From: an uncultured Lachnospiraceae bacterium
Lineage (GTDB): Bacteria; Bacillota_A; Clostridia; Lachnospirales; Lachnospiraceae
Direction: 5' to 3'
Assembly: GCA_905200565.1 (NCBI GenBank)
Contig: CAJKKX010000006.1
Coordinates: 1 to 19,613, forward strand
Length of the DNA: 19,613 bases
Every line of letters starts with the position of its first letter. Positions within the stretch are counted from its first letter, which is position 1. Shown here piece after piece: positions 1-8,341 of the stretch. Under the pieces are notes generated by a model. The model was not told the origin of the DNA, searched no databases, and saw only the letters and a list, made by a program, of their open reading frames with translations. The position numbers and the translations under genes are program-made.

Positions 1-1142
1 CAGATACCCGCCGCCACACGTCCGCCACGGCTGTTCGGTATCGTTCCATTGTTTGTGGTCGGATAAGAGGTCGCATCTGCCCTGAGATTTACATAATCTG
101 TCGTGTTAATCTGTTTTGCGCAGCCATCCGCCACATTATATTCCGCTACCGGACGATGGCAATACATGAATGTGATTGCATCGCCTCCTGCATCTTTGAC
201 AAAGTTGTTGCGGACAAGCACATTCGTAGAACACCATCTCTCTGCATCCTCATCCGGAATGATGTATCCGGTTCCACCCTGAAGAAAATGCTTCCAGAAT
301 GCTGTATAGCCCACTGCAATTCCCCAGCGGTTCACGTTCTCCACCGTACAGTTCTCGATACGCAGATCGTCATATTTCGGAATTCCAAGTCCTGATTCTG
401 TTTTCTCAAGCCCTGTCTCCGCATCTACCACCGGCACTCCGTTTTCCACAATCAGATCGGTCGGATACGCCACCGTAAAGTAGATTCCGCCATTGTCCAT
501 ATGCTTATTATAAACATTTCCGATGACGTCATGGATGTACAGGCCGTTCAGATAAATATGCTCCAAAGCTCCCTTGTTCTGTGCAACGCCCGCCACGCCG
601 GTACGGTCCATCACGCTGGCCGCATTATAGGCCGTTTCGATTGCCGGCGCTTTATTTACGATCTCCAGATTATTGATCTCGATATATTCCGTATCGTACA
701 ACAGGATGGAAGAAGATACATAGCCCTGATGAACGTGCGCCTGATTATCCAACTGGTTTCCATAATTCTGATACCACACACCCTGACCATTCGTGTCAAT
801 GATCGGCTTTGCGCCTCCGCCGTACTGATCGATAACGATCGGCGCTTCCGCGCTTCCACTCTGTCCGCGCAGATGCAGATAACCGTCCGTAAATACAGAA
901 CCGCTCTCCAGAAGAATTCGGTCTCCCGGCTGTAATGTTAAGTCATTAATCTTCTGAAGGCTGTAAAACGGCGTCGCCTCCGACCTTCCGTCATTGCGAT
1001 CGCTTCCGTGGATGGAGCTGACATAAAAGGTACGTCCCTCCCACGTGTCTGCCGCTTCTGCTTTCGTGCCCGCTGCCGGAAGGAGCACAGAGCAAAACAT
1101 AGCTGCCGCAGTTATTGTTGCTAATATTCTTTTTCTCATCAT
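1..1142 (-). CDS. Secreted right-handed beta-helix protein, second copy (3' end outside window)
   Basis: The reverse strand is open without a stop from an ATG at 1142 to the left edge: 380 codons of a protein that is probably about 570 residues long. A second in-frame ATG at 1139 is possible, but 1142 is better spaced (8 nt) from the AAGGAGG site at 1151-1157. The N-terminus is a signal peptide (MMRKRILATITAAAMF...) ending near an AEA/A cleavage site. The mature part begins with the pattern FYVSSIHGSDRNDG, then QPGDRILLESGSVF, and continues as asparagine-rich beta-helix coils (NNLEIVN, NGLYIHD, ENCTVENV, RNNFVKDAGGDAI). It is clearly a paralogue of the preceding gene, matching it coil by coil. 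The Shine-Dalgarno site contains the stop codon of that gene, so the two are probably translationally coupled. The fold is a parallel beta-helix (PF13229-like). Polysaccharide-active function, possibly GH136-like, is inference. The region where catalytic aspartates would lie is cut off. Confidence 0.85.
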   Translation of the reverse strand, partial: MMRKRILATITAAAMFCSVLLPAAGTKAEAADTWEGRTFYVSSIHGSDRNDGRSEATPFYSLQKINDLTLQPGDRILLESGSVFTDGYLHLRGQSGSAEAPIVIDQYGGGAKPIIDTNGQGVWYQNYGNQLDNQAHVHQGYVSSSILLYDTEYIEINNLEIVNKAPAIETAYNAASVMDRTGVAGVAQNKGALEHIYLNGLYIHDVIGNVYNKHMDNGGIYFTVAYPTDLIVENGVPVVDAETGLEKTESGLGIPKYDDLRIENCTVENVNRWGIAVGYTAFWKHFLQGGTGYIIPDEDAERWCSTNVLVRNNFVKDAGGDAITFMYCHRPVAEYNVADGCAKQINTTDYVNLRADATSYPTTNNGTIPNSRGGRVAAGI

Positions 1143-1155
1143 CGCTCTCTCCTCC

Positions 1156-2874
1156 TTACTGCTGTGCCTCATGGGCTCCAATGTCCGGTGTAGCGCCAAT
1201 CACATTGCCAAAGAAGTCTCTGTCCGTGCCGCCCGTGATCGGTGTTCCTGCATTGATTGCCGGCGATCCTGCCTGAAGTTTATATCCCTCAAATGCACTC
1301 CTTTCATGAATGCTTCCGCCTGCGTTCGCTTCTGTCGGTCCTGTACCCGGATCTACGAATTTCGGATCAGATGTGATCGCTCCCGTCGGAAGAGTTACGC
1401 CGTTGTATCCATAGAAGATATTGTTTGCAAAGGTGCGGTTTGCCTGCACAATGGTTTCTCCTGATGCTTTACTCGTGCTGACATTGTAGAAAATATTGTT
1501 TTTCAGGTTGGCTTTTCCGCTTCCCTCAAATATTTTCGTGCTCAGATTTTTCCCTATATAAAATACATTGTTATAAATCTCTCCATTCGGATTCGTTGCC
1601 AGATGAATCAGGTTTCTTAAATCATTCTGGCTGATGTTGTAGCGGAATACGCCGTTGTATGCCTCCTGGAGACAGATCATCAGACATCCGCCGCCATTGT
1701 TATGGCTGTAATTGTACTGATAAATGGTTCCGTCAGAATAATCAATATCCCATGCCTGGCCATCCTGATTTCCGTCACCCACCGTATCAAATACCTCATT
1801 ATACTGGAATACGGCGTCCTTACATTTCCACGGCCATACGCCTGCACAGAGATGCTGCCAGTAGGACTCATATTTTGCCAGATCCGCACCGGCTCTGTCC
1901 GCTACGTTGTTCTGTACCAGCGGCTGATAAGAATACATCGCCACGATTGCGTCATTTCCTGCGTTCTGTACGTAATTGCCTTCGATTAAAACGTTTGTAT
2001 GACCATAAGTCTGCGCATTCTCATCAGAAATCGCAGCTCCATTAAATTTTGCATGCTGGTAAGTATACCCTACGCAAATGCCTGCTCTTGACACATCTTT
2101 GACATAACAGTTTGTAACTGAAATATCATCATACCGGGCCACACCGGTCGCCGCTTCATTTTCCGGCGGCAGTACATTCATCTGAATTCCACCGTTATTC
2201 ATGTGCTTATCTTCAATATTTCCGTCTACATCATGAATATAAAGATTATTCAGGTAGACATGCTGCATCGTGCCGCCGTCCTTTGCGATACCTGCCACGC
2301 CGGTACGGTCGATACGCCCGCTGGTTTCCGGCACGTTCTTATTTGGCAGCGCGCTCTTAAAATAAGTAAAATCATCCGATTCATTCGTAATCTCCAGATT
2401 CTCAACTTCCACGAAATCTACGTCGTAAAGAAGGATTGTCGAAGATACATACCCTTTGTTCCTGTGATTCTGGTTATCTACCTGTCCTTTATAATCCTGA
2501 TACCAGATTCCCTGCGAATTTCCGTTGATGACCGGTCTGCCTGCTGTCTCTGAACCATAGCAGCCAATCTTAATCGGCGCATCCTCCGTCCCGTGGACAT
2601 CCTGAAGGTGGATGTATCCGTTAAATACCGATCCTCTCTCCAAAAGTACCTGATCTCCCGGCTGTAGCTTTAGCTTTTTCAGCTTGTCCAGTGTCTCCCA
2701 TGCCGTCTTTTCTGATGTTCCGTCCTGGGAGTTGTTTCCATGCGTACTGCTGATGTAATAAACTGTGCCGCTTCCGGCCGCACATACAGTATTCACCTGA
2801 GAAACCGGCAGATAATTCTGGCTCGTTCCCATAACAGCCAGTCCGCATAAAAATGCCAATGCTCTCTTTTTCAT
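1156..2874 (-). CDS. Secreted right-handed parallel beta-helix protein, putative glycan-active enzyme (GH136-like candidate)
   Basis: 572 residues with a signal peptide (about residues 1-33). The pattern YYISSTHGNNSQDG (39-52) and QPGDQVLLERGSVFNG (71-86) starts the fold. Repeated coils of the PF13229 type follow (VENLEITNE, LNNLYIHDVDGN, VTNCYVKDVSRAG, IEGNYVQNAGNDAI, FQYNEVFDT, IYQYNYSHNNGGG, IYNNVFYIG, LKNNIFYN). It ends with DIGAHE, a common C-terminal signature of such proteins. The motif QDGQAWDIDYSDG puts two aspartates (D371, D378) seven residues apart on one face. As I recall, the GH136 lacto-N-biosidase LnbX uses two aspartates with that spacing, but DG-x-A-x-D-I-D motifs also occur in uncharacterised beta-helix families. 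It follows the foldase gene by 18 nt, with AAAGGGG as its ribosome-binding site. Beta-helix fold: confident. Enzyme class: tentative; a polysaccharide lyase or a binding protein is possible. Confidence 0.85.
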   Translation of the reverse strand: MKKRALAFLCGLAVMGTSQNYLPVSQVNTVCAAGSGTVYYISSTHGNNSQDGTSEKTAWETLDKLKKLKLQPGDQVLLERGSVFNGYIHLQDVHGTEDAPIKIGCYGSETAGRPVINGNSQGIWYQDYKGQVDNQNHRNKGYVSSTILLYDVDFVEVENLEITNESDDFTYFKSALPNKNVPETSGRIDRTGVAGIAKDGGTMQHVYLNNLYIHDVDGNIEDKHMNNGGIQMNVLPPENEAATGVARYDDISVTNCYVKDVSRAGICVGYTYQHAKFNGAAISDENAQTYGHTNVLIEGNYVQNAGNDAIVAMYSYQPLVQNNVADRAGADLAKYESYWQHLCAGVWPWKCKDAVFQYNEVFDTVGDGNQDGQAWDIDYSDGTIYQYNYSHNNGGGCLMICLQEAYNGVFRYNISQNDLRNLIHLATNPNGEIYNNVFYIGKNLSTKIFEGSGKANLKNNIFYNVSTSKASGETIVQANRTFANNIFYGYNGVTLPTGAITSDPKFVDPGTGPTEANAGGSIHERSAFEGYKLQAGSPAINAGTPITGGTDRDFFGNVIGATPDIGAHEAQQ

Positions 2875-2892
2875 TGTTTTGCCCCTTTCGTT

Positions 2893-3945
2893 TTAATTGT
2901 TTATATTCTTTTTTGTAAAAAAGTATATACGTTCCTTATCACATTCAACGCTCATGTCCGCCGCACGTTTGGCAACAATTTCATCATAATGTTCTTCTCT
3001 CAGCGTTTTATTGATGTGATCCTTGACTTCTTCAACGGGCGTCGCCTCATTGGCCGTCCGTTCGGTACACTCGATCAGATAAAGGCACCCATACTCGTCA
3101 AGCACTCCTGTACTCTCCCCGGCTTTCAGTTCATAGCCGTAATCCACAATGTCACTGATCGTCCTTGCATACTCCCGGAGATTTTCTTCCGTGACGTCTG
3201 CATGCGCCAGATAAGGCGAAAGCTTTTTGTCTGCTGCTGCAAGCTCTGCCAGGGAATGTTCTTTGTCCGTTTTTTTGTATAATTCTGTCATGCGGCTTTT
3301 GAATTCTTCCACCTCTTCCTCACTCATTCCTTCATTTTCATAAGGAATCATGATGTAGTCCAGCATAAGGTCATCTTCCTGCTGATAAGAAGCTTCATGC
3401 TCTTTATAATATGCTTCCCGCTCCTCATCGCTGATGTCCATTCCCTCATTCTCTTCCTCTTCGCAGTATCTTTTCTGAATGGTATCCATTTCATATTCCC
3501 GGTAAAGCTCCAGAGTATATTCCGAAAGCCCATAGACGACTTCGCCATTTGCAATCTTCTCTTTGCGGAGCTGGTTTTCTTCCTGCCACCGCTTTACCAG
3601 CGACTCATAGCTCTCATCCGAAACATATCCTTTTTCCACAGCCAGGCTGTAGACGGCATGTATGTACTTAAGCTGTTCCAGGGCTTCGTCCGCCAGCATT
3701 TCATAAGGCAGGGTTCCGTCCACCTCTCTCTCCCAGAAATCCGCATCCATTCCTGCGGCCGTTTTCCCGGAAATACTGCTGATCACTTCATATTTCTTCT
3801 GCGCCATCGCATCCAGAAATTCCTCTTTGTCAATTTTGGTTCCATTTATCGTCAGAGAAAATTGATTCCTATACACAAAAAAAACGACAGAAGCAAGTAT
3901 CGCTGCTAACACGATTGTAATAATTATACAGATTTTTTTCTTCAT
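2893..3945 (-). CDS. Membrane-anchored SurA/PrsA-like foldase (degenerate parvulin-type)
   Basis: 350 residues. A short basic N-terminus and one hydrophobic helix (about 5-25) with no lipobox imply a membrane-anchored protein whose bulk lies outside the membrane. The segment after it (SLTINGTKIDKEEFLDAM, then a helical, Glu/Lys-rich region to about 190) resembles the SurA/PrsA N-terminal chaperone domain. Residues about 190-330 resemble a PpiC/parvulin rotamase domain: LDYIMIPYE, LAELAAADKKLS, GYELKAGESTGVLDEYGCLYLIECTER, then TPVEEVKDHINKTL. The usual parvulin catalytic histidines are not evident, so isomerase activity is doubtful and a chaperone role more likely. It is first in an operon with two secreted beta-helix proteins (18-nt gap to the next gene), suggesting that it folds them or is a subunit of them, as LnbY does for GH136 enzymes. 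That partnership is inference. A general secretion foldase is the alternative. Confidence 0.8.
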   Translation of the reverse strand: MKKKICIIITIVLAAILASVVFFVYRNQFSLTINGTKIDKEEFLDAMAQKKYEVISSISGKTAAGMDADFWEREVDGTLPYEMLADEALEQLKYIHAVYSLAVEKGYVSDESYESLVKRWQEENQLRKEKIANGEVVYGLSEYTLELYREYEMDTIQKRYCEEEENEGMDISDEEREAYYKEHEASYQQEDDLMLDYIMIPYENEGMSEEEVEEFKSRMTELYKKTDKEHSLAELAAADKKLSPYLAHADVTEENLREYARTISDIVDYGYELKAGESTGVLDEYGCLYLIECTERTANEATPVEEVKDHINKTLREEHYDEIVAKRAADMSVECDKERIYFFTKKNINN

Positions 3946-3981
3946 TTATACTTCTCCTATTCACTTTGTACAATAATAACA

Positions 3982-4010
3982 TTGACTTTCTTTCTTTTTC
4001 ATTATATCAT
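3982..4010 (+). promoter_or_regulatory. Candidate promoter of the AraC-family regulator
   Basis: TTGACT (3982-3987), a 17-bp spacer, then TATCAT (4005-4010) on the plus strand. It overlaps the divergent -10 box of the operon, so the two transcription units could compete or share control. A perfect TATAAT also occurs at 4062-4067, but without a recognisable -35. It would give a leader of only about 20 nt. Confidence 0.4.
4001..4006 (-). promoter_or_regulatory. Candidate -10 box for the foldase/beta-helix operon
   Basis: Read on the minus strand this is TATAAT, about 55 nt upstream of the foldase start codon at 3945. The -35 position 17 bp further upstream (4024-4029) reads AAGAAA, a poor match, so expression may depend on an activator such as the adjacent AraC-family protein. 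The start codon is preceded by AGGAGAAGTATAA, a good ribosome-binding site. Confidence 0.4.
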
Positions 4011-4093
4011 TTTGTTAGTTTCTTTTCTTGTTAAAAGCAGTCCACTTTATCCCATTTTTTATATAATTCAGAACTGAAAGGAGAAATTCCCCA

Positions 4094-5035
4094 ATGAATA
4101 CACTTTTATATGCGAAATCCGCCAACTTTTCTGGAAGTGATACGCTTTTTCTCGGCGCACAGACCATCATCAGTGCGACGAACCAGATACGGGAGCACCG
4201 TTACACCTTTGCAAAACACATCCACCAGTCCATCGAGATCTATCTCATCACCTCCGGCTGCTGCTGTATGGATATCACAAACCAGAAAATCGCCTGCAAA
4301 ACGGGAGATTTCGTGCTGATTCCGCCGAACACTGTGCATTCTTTCTATCTGGAAACAGAGGACGCCTGCACGTTTCGTCATATCCACTTTGATCCCTCCC
4401 TGTTTTCCCACTGGTATTTGAATCAGGCGGAGCCTTATCCTCTGGACCTTCTTACTGCGCTGATTTTCTCCTGTACCTCCCACTTTCATCTGCCCGTGGA
4501 CGATACTCTCTCTCTGCTGATTTCCAAAATCATTCAACAGACAGAGAAAGGCGGACTCTCAAACGCCGCTCTCTCCACGCTGCACGTGGCGGAGCTTATG
4601 CTCCATCTGATCAATCTGGCCAACCTCGATCTGTCTCTGATGACAGACAGCAACAGCCGCACCCCAGAATATATCCGGTATGTTTCCTACACGCTTTCCT
4701 ATATTCACGAAAATTATACCGAAAAAATTCTGACTCAGGATATTGCGGATCATTTAAATATCTCCTCCCGTTACCTGAGCAAGCTTTTCTCTCAGCATAT
4801 GAATCTGACCATCCTGAATTACATTAATATTTACCGCATCAATCAGGCCATTGAACTAATGACGGACCCAAGCCTGAGTCTGACCAGTATCGCATCCCAG
4901 GTCGGGCTGAAAGACTCCCAGCATTTTTCCAAGCTTTTTCGCAGCATCATCGGGCTTACGCCAAACCGTTACCGGAAGCTTCTGCTTCACGATATGTCAG
5001 AAGCTCATGCACTCTCCCGCATATCCAGAAAATAA
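4094..5035 (+). CDS. AraC-family transcriptional regulator with cupin sensor domain
   Basis: 313 residues. The N-terminal half (about 35-105) is a cupin-like ligand-binding domain: HQSIEIYLITSG, then GDFVLIPPNTVHSFYLE with the typical PP-x-x-x-H turn, then RHIHFDP. The C-terminal half (about 198-298) is a double helix-turn-helix of the AraC/XylS type. Helix-turn-helix 1 lies around LTQDIADHLNISSRYLSKLF. Helix-turn-helix 2 lies around SLTSIASQVGLKDSQHFSKLF, closing with the hallmark GLTPNRYRK. The start at 4094 is supported by AAAGGAGA (4077-4084). It is divergent from the foldase/beta-helix operon, with 148 bp between them, and convergent with the GH89 gene, so it most likely regulates the operon in response to a sugar. 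The ligand cannot be deduced. Confidence 0.93.
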   Translation: MNTLLYAKSANFSGSDTLFLGAQTIISATNQIREHRYTFAKHIHQSIEIYLITSGCCCMDITNQKIACKTGDFVLIPPNTVHSFYLETEDACTFRHIHFDPSLFSHWYLNQAEPYPLDLLTALIFSCTSHFHLPVDDTLSLLISKIIQQTEKGGLSNAALSTLHVAELMLHLINLANLDLSLMTDSNSRTPEYIRYVSYTLSYIHENYTEKILTQDIADHLNISSRYLSKLFSQHMNLTILNYINIYRINQAIELMTDPSLSLTSIASQVGLKDSQHFSKLFRSIIGLTPNRYRKLLLHDMSEAHALSRISRK

Positions 5036-5039
5036 AAAG

Positions 5040-5082
5040 GAAAGCATCTGCAAAATGTGGAAAACATTTTACGGATGCTTTC
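5040..5082. terminator. Bidirectional intrinsic terminator between araC-type gene and GH89 gene
   Basis: Arms 5040-5058 and 5064-5082 form a 19-bp stem with two imperfect pairs and a 5-nt loop. On the plus strand it is followed by a T-rich run (to about 5108). On the minus strand it is followed directly by CCTTTTTATTTTC. It lies 5 nt after the regulator stop and 15 nt after the GH89 stop, so it serves both convergent genes. Confidence 0.85.
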
Positions 5083-5096
5083 ATACTTTCTATTTC

Positions 5097-8000
5097 TTAT
5101 TTTTTCACGATTTTCACACTTTTTCCTGTCTTTGCTTTCCGGAAAAGCTTTGTATATGCCTTGTATTTCTTCTTCGGCACAGTGATTTTCGCTTTCACAG
5201 AAATTCCTTTGAACGCCTGTTTTCCAACGCTCTTCAAAACTGTGGATTTTACGGTTACTTTTTTCAGCTTCTTACAATTCCAGAATGCCTGCTTTCCAAT
5301 CTTCTTTACATTCTTTCCGATCACTGCCTGCGTCAGCTTTGTGCACTTTTGAAATGCTTTTGGAGCGATTTCCGTCACCTTGTAAGAGTATCCGCTGATT
5401 TTTACCGCCTCCGGAATCGTGATTTTTTTGGCTTTTTTATTGATTACCTTTTGAACGGTTACCGTTTTTGTGGATGCTGTGACCTTAAACCTCAGCGTCT
5501 TTGTTTGATAAAAGGCCGGAATAGTGTTTTCTACAGGAATGATCGGTTTATCTTTCCCGCCTGATTCGATTGGCTTTTTGGGCGGCTCTGCTTTTACCAG
5601 CGCAAGGGACGCCTGCTCCAGCTTTGTCCTTGCCGCCAGAACTGCCGCTTTATCCGCATTTTCGTCTGTCAGAATTGCCTGCGCCTGAGCAAGCGCGTCT
5701 GCATATTTCTTCCAGCTCTCCGGCGTATAATCCTTTTCCGCTTTCCCTTCCAGTGTCTTAAGATATGCCGCCAAATCGTCTTTCGCCGCAGTAACTGCCG
5801 GCACTAGGGCCGTAAAGGCATTCTCCAGTTTGTCCTTCGCCGCCAGAACTTCTGCTACCTGGACATTTGCATCTTTCAGAACATCCCTTACCTCCTGCAA
5901 TGCTTCCGCATAAACAGCCCAGCTCTGTGCGCTGTAGGCGTTTTCGCCTTCTTCGCCCTTTTCAAAGAGAAGATTCCACAGCTCTTCTTTCGCTTCCTCC
6001 ACTTCATTGGACGGATTGGAAACTCCCTTATTTAAGACGTCCATACCCAATACCCATAGATCTGTGCCCGACGCCTCTGTCGTATATTCAGTATTTGCTC
6101 TCGCCCACGCATATTCAAACTCAAACCAGTTGATACCGGAAGAGCTCGTTCCGGCAATCACTTCCTTCTGATAGGCAATCCACATGCTCCACCGCTCTTT
6201 ATAGTAATCCCTCGTAAGTCCTGCCCACTGACGGTTTGAATAATCTTTCAGGCCGCCCGATTGACACTGGTTATAAGCGCCCCAGGTCGTAATCAGCGAT
6301 TTCGCATTGAACTCATACAGGTCTTTCGAAAAATCATCCGTTCCATCCGCCAGCGCTTTCGCCTGTTCCACCCATGTACCGAGGAGAAACTCTTTTCTTG
6401 CGCCCAGAACCTTCTCCACTTTATCGATCAGGGCGAGGAACTTATCAGAAGCCGCTGTAAACTGTTCCAGGTTCCTTGCATTCAGAGCGCTTACCATATC
6501 ACGATGGAGGCTCTGCGACTGATTGGAAAGTACCTGTTTCAGAATATCGGCCACATCATACAGATAACCGTCGCTGTCTTTTAAAATATCGTAGTCCTCC
6601 AGAAGAAGCTCTGCCGCTCTCTCCAGTTCGGACATATCGTAACTGATGACTGCATTTCCCCAGGTAGACGCCGCATTAATGCTCGTATTCGGTCTTGCAT
6701 TGATATAGGACTCCGGCGCTCCCTGTCCGAGGTTGTTCAAAGACGCCTTATATACGGTATTCTCCAGAATCCGCATCGCCTGGTACGCATTCTCACTCTC
6801 CGCGCCATAACGTCTCGTCACATAATCACGCAGCCATGTCTCCGTGTTGATCTGTGTCAGCGGCTGGCTGGCATCATCACACCATACTGTCTCAAACAGA
6901 AGGTCATATAGTACCGGGTTATTCTGCGAACCTTCCGGCGTGATACCAATACCGGTCAGTTTCTCTGCTGTGTTCGCCGCCGTCACCACTCCGCTGACAA
7001 TGTTATCCATATGTCCGTGCAGACCCATACGTCCGCCGAAGTTATTCAGCATACAGTAAACCCACGGCGTGCTCTGGAATTCTCTTCCTCCGGAGTATCT
7101 GGAATCGCTCCAGTGCGGCGTTTTCTCCGCATACAGGTCCAGAATCAGCGCATGTTCTTTTCTTCCTGCCAGGCCGTTCACCAGCGCCGCAGACGGATTT
7201 CCCTGCCATGCCTGAATCACCCATACGGCATTTGCATCAAAATCAATCATGGCGTCCAGTACGTTCGAGCTGATTTCCGTCACATTCATACCGCCTGTAT
7301 TTCCGCCCTCATGGAACGGATCTGTCGCATAGTAATCCGTCACGTCGCCATATACGTTTTTCTGGCATTCATAGAACAGCGCCGCATACTTTTTATACGC
7401 GTCAGAAGTCGTTCTCAGCATGTAGGGACGCTGGAAAGAACACCAGTTTCCCTGTGCGATCACATCGCTGCTGCTAAGCGCATACTGCCCTGTTCCTCTG
7501 CTCGCAATATCTACAGGCACCATACCGCTGTAACCCTGCAAGATCGGCTGCATACCAAGCCTGCGCATAATGAGCTGATTCTTTCGTGCCAGCTCTGTTC
7601 TTTTCGTAAACCAGGAATCATGCACCGGGCCGCCGTAGCCGGACAGATTCGCCATATATGCCCATGCGTAATAAGCCGGGCCTGCAATATAATCCTTTGC
7701 CTCCTCATGGCTGTAACCCAATGCTCCCAGGAATTCTCTCCATACCTCTTCCTGTCCGGTAATGTCGAGAACCAGATTCACTCCATTTAAAGCCAGCCAG
7801 TCAAGCTCTTTTCTCCACTCGTTTTCACCCCAGAACGGCATAGAGTAGGACATGGTACAATAGTTATAGGCGTAACGCACCGGAACCTTGCACTCTTTAT
7901 GTATTTTCGCTCCTACCGAAACGATTCCTTCCGGCATTTTTACCTGATTGCCCACCTGTGTGATGGACACGTTACAGAAATATTTCAGATAATAATTCAG

Positions 8001-8330
8001 ACCGGAAGCCAGAGAAACACCGTCATTTCCGGTAATGAGAATCCTTCCATCCGAAGTATCCTCAATCTCATAATAATCGTAATCCCCTTCTGCTCCCAGA
8101 GCAAAGTCAAACCATTCTATATATTTCTCGCCAATGTTACGCCCGATGATTCCCTTTACCTCATCAATCGTATCCTCTTCGATAACAGGCATGTTATACT
8201 CAGACTCCTTATAGGGATCAGGAGCGGTAAATTCGGCGTCTTTTTTATTTCCCACTCTGGTTCCTTTGATACGAACCTCGTTTAATACCGCATTCGCACT
8301 CTGAGAATGATATTCCAGAAGGACGCGCAC
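5097..8330 (-). CDS. GH89 alpha-N-acetylglucosaminidase, catalytic and C-terminal part (separated from its N-terminus by a frameshift)
   Basis: 1077 codons counted from a GTG at 8330. This is not a credible start: there is no ribosome-binding site and the frame continues upstream through ...GGVKASSVRVLLEYHSQS, the end of an F5/8C domain. Residues about 45-135 form the GH89 N-terminal domain. About 150-740 is the NAGLU catalytic region: RYAYNYCTMSYSMPFWGENEW, NGVNLVLDITGQEEVW, YATDPFHEGG with the putative acid/base E341, and GIGITPEGSQN with the putative nucleophile E466 (equivalent to human NAGLU E446). Two FIVAR helical modules follow (about 775-845 and 848-914), then a Pro/Gly linker and a lysine-rich BspA-type leucine-rich repeat tail (about 985-1077). 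GH89 enzymes release terminal alpha-linked GlcNAc, for example GlcNAc-alpha-1,4-Gal of mucin. No LPXTG motif is present. The catalytic part itself is intact. Confidence 0.9.
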   Translation of the reverse strand: MRVLLEYHSQSANAVLNEVRIKGTRVGNKKDAEFTAPDPYKESEYNMPVIEEDTIDEVKGIIGRNIGEKYIEWFDFALGAEGDYDYYEIEDTSDGRILITGNDGVSLASGLNYYLKYFCNVSITQVGNQVKMPEGIVSVGAKIHKECKVPVRYAYNYCTMSYSMPFWGENEWRKELDWLALNGVNLVLDITGQEEVWREFLGALGYSHEEAKDYIAGPAYYAWAYMANLSGYGGPVHDSWFTKRTELARKNQLIMRRLGMQPILQGYSGMVPVDIASRGTGQYALSSSDVIAQGNWCSFQRPYMLRTTSDAYKKYAALFYECQKNVYGDVTDYYATDPFHEGGNTGGMNVTEISSNVLDAMIDFDANAVWVIQAWQGNPSAALVNGLAGRKEHALILDLYAEKTPHWSDSRYSGGREFQSTPWVYCMLNNFGGRMGLHGHMDNIVSGVVTAANTAEKLTGIGITPEGSQNNPVLYDLLFETVWCDDASQPLTQINTETWLRDYVTRRYGAESENAYQAMRILENTVYKASLNNLGQGAPESYINARPNTSINAASTWGNAVISYDMSELERAAELLLEDYDILKDSDGYLYDVADILKQVLSNQSQSLHRDMVSALNARNLEQFTAASDKFLALIDKVEKVLGARKEFLLGTWVEQAKALADGTDDFSKDLYEFNAKSLITTWGAYNQCQSGGLKDYSNRQWAGLTRDYYKERWSMWIAYQKEVIAGTSSSGINWFEFEYAWARANTEYTTEASGTDLWVLGMDVLNKGVSNPSNEVEEAKEELWNLLFEKGEEGENAYSAQSWAVYAEALQEVRDVLKDANVQVAEVLAAKDKLENAFTALVPAVTAAKDDLAAYLKTLEGKAEKDYTPESWKKYADALAQAQAILTDENADKAAVLAARTKLEQASLALVKAEPPKKPIESGGKDKPIIPVENTIPAFYQTKTLRFKVTASTKTVTVQKVINKKAKKITIPEAVKISGYSYKVTEIAPKAFQKCTKLTQAVIGKNVKKIGKQAFWNCKKLKKVTVKSTVLKSVGKQAFKGISVKAKITVPKKKYKAYTKLFRKAKTGKSVKIVKK

Positions 8331-8341
8331 GCTGCTCGCCT

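Noticed and set aside
7011..7790. Plus-strand reading frame of 259 codons inside GH89
   Set aside because: Antisense to the GH89 catalytic core; no translation signals.
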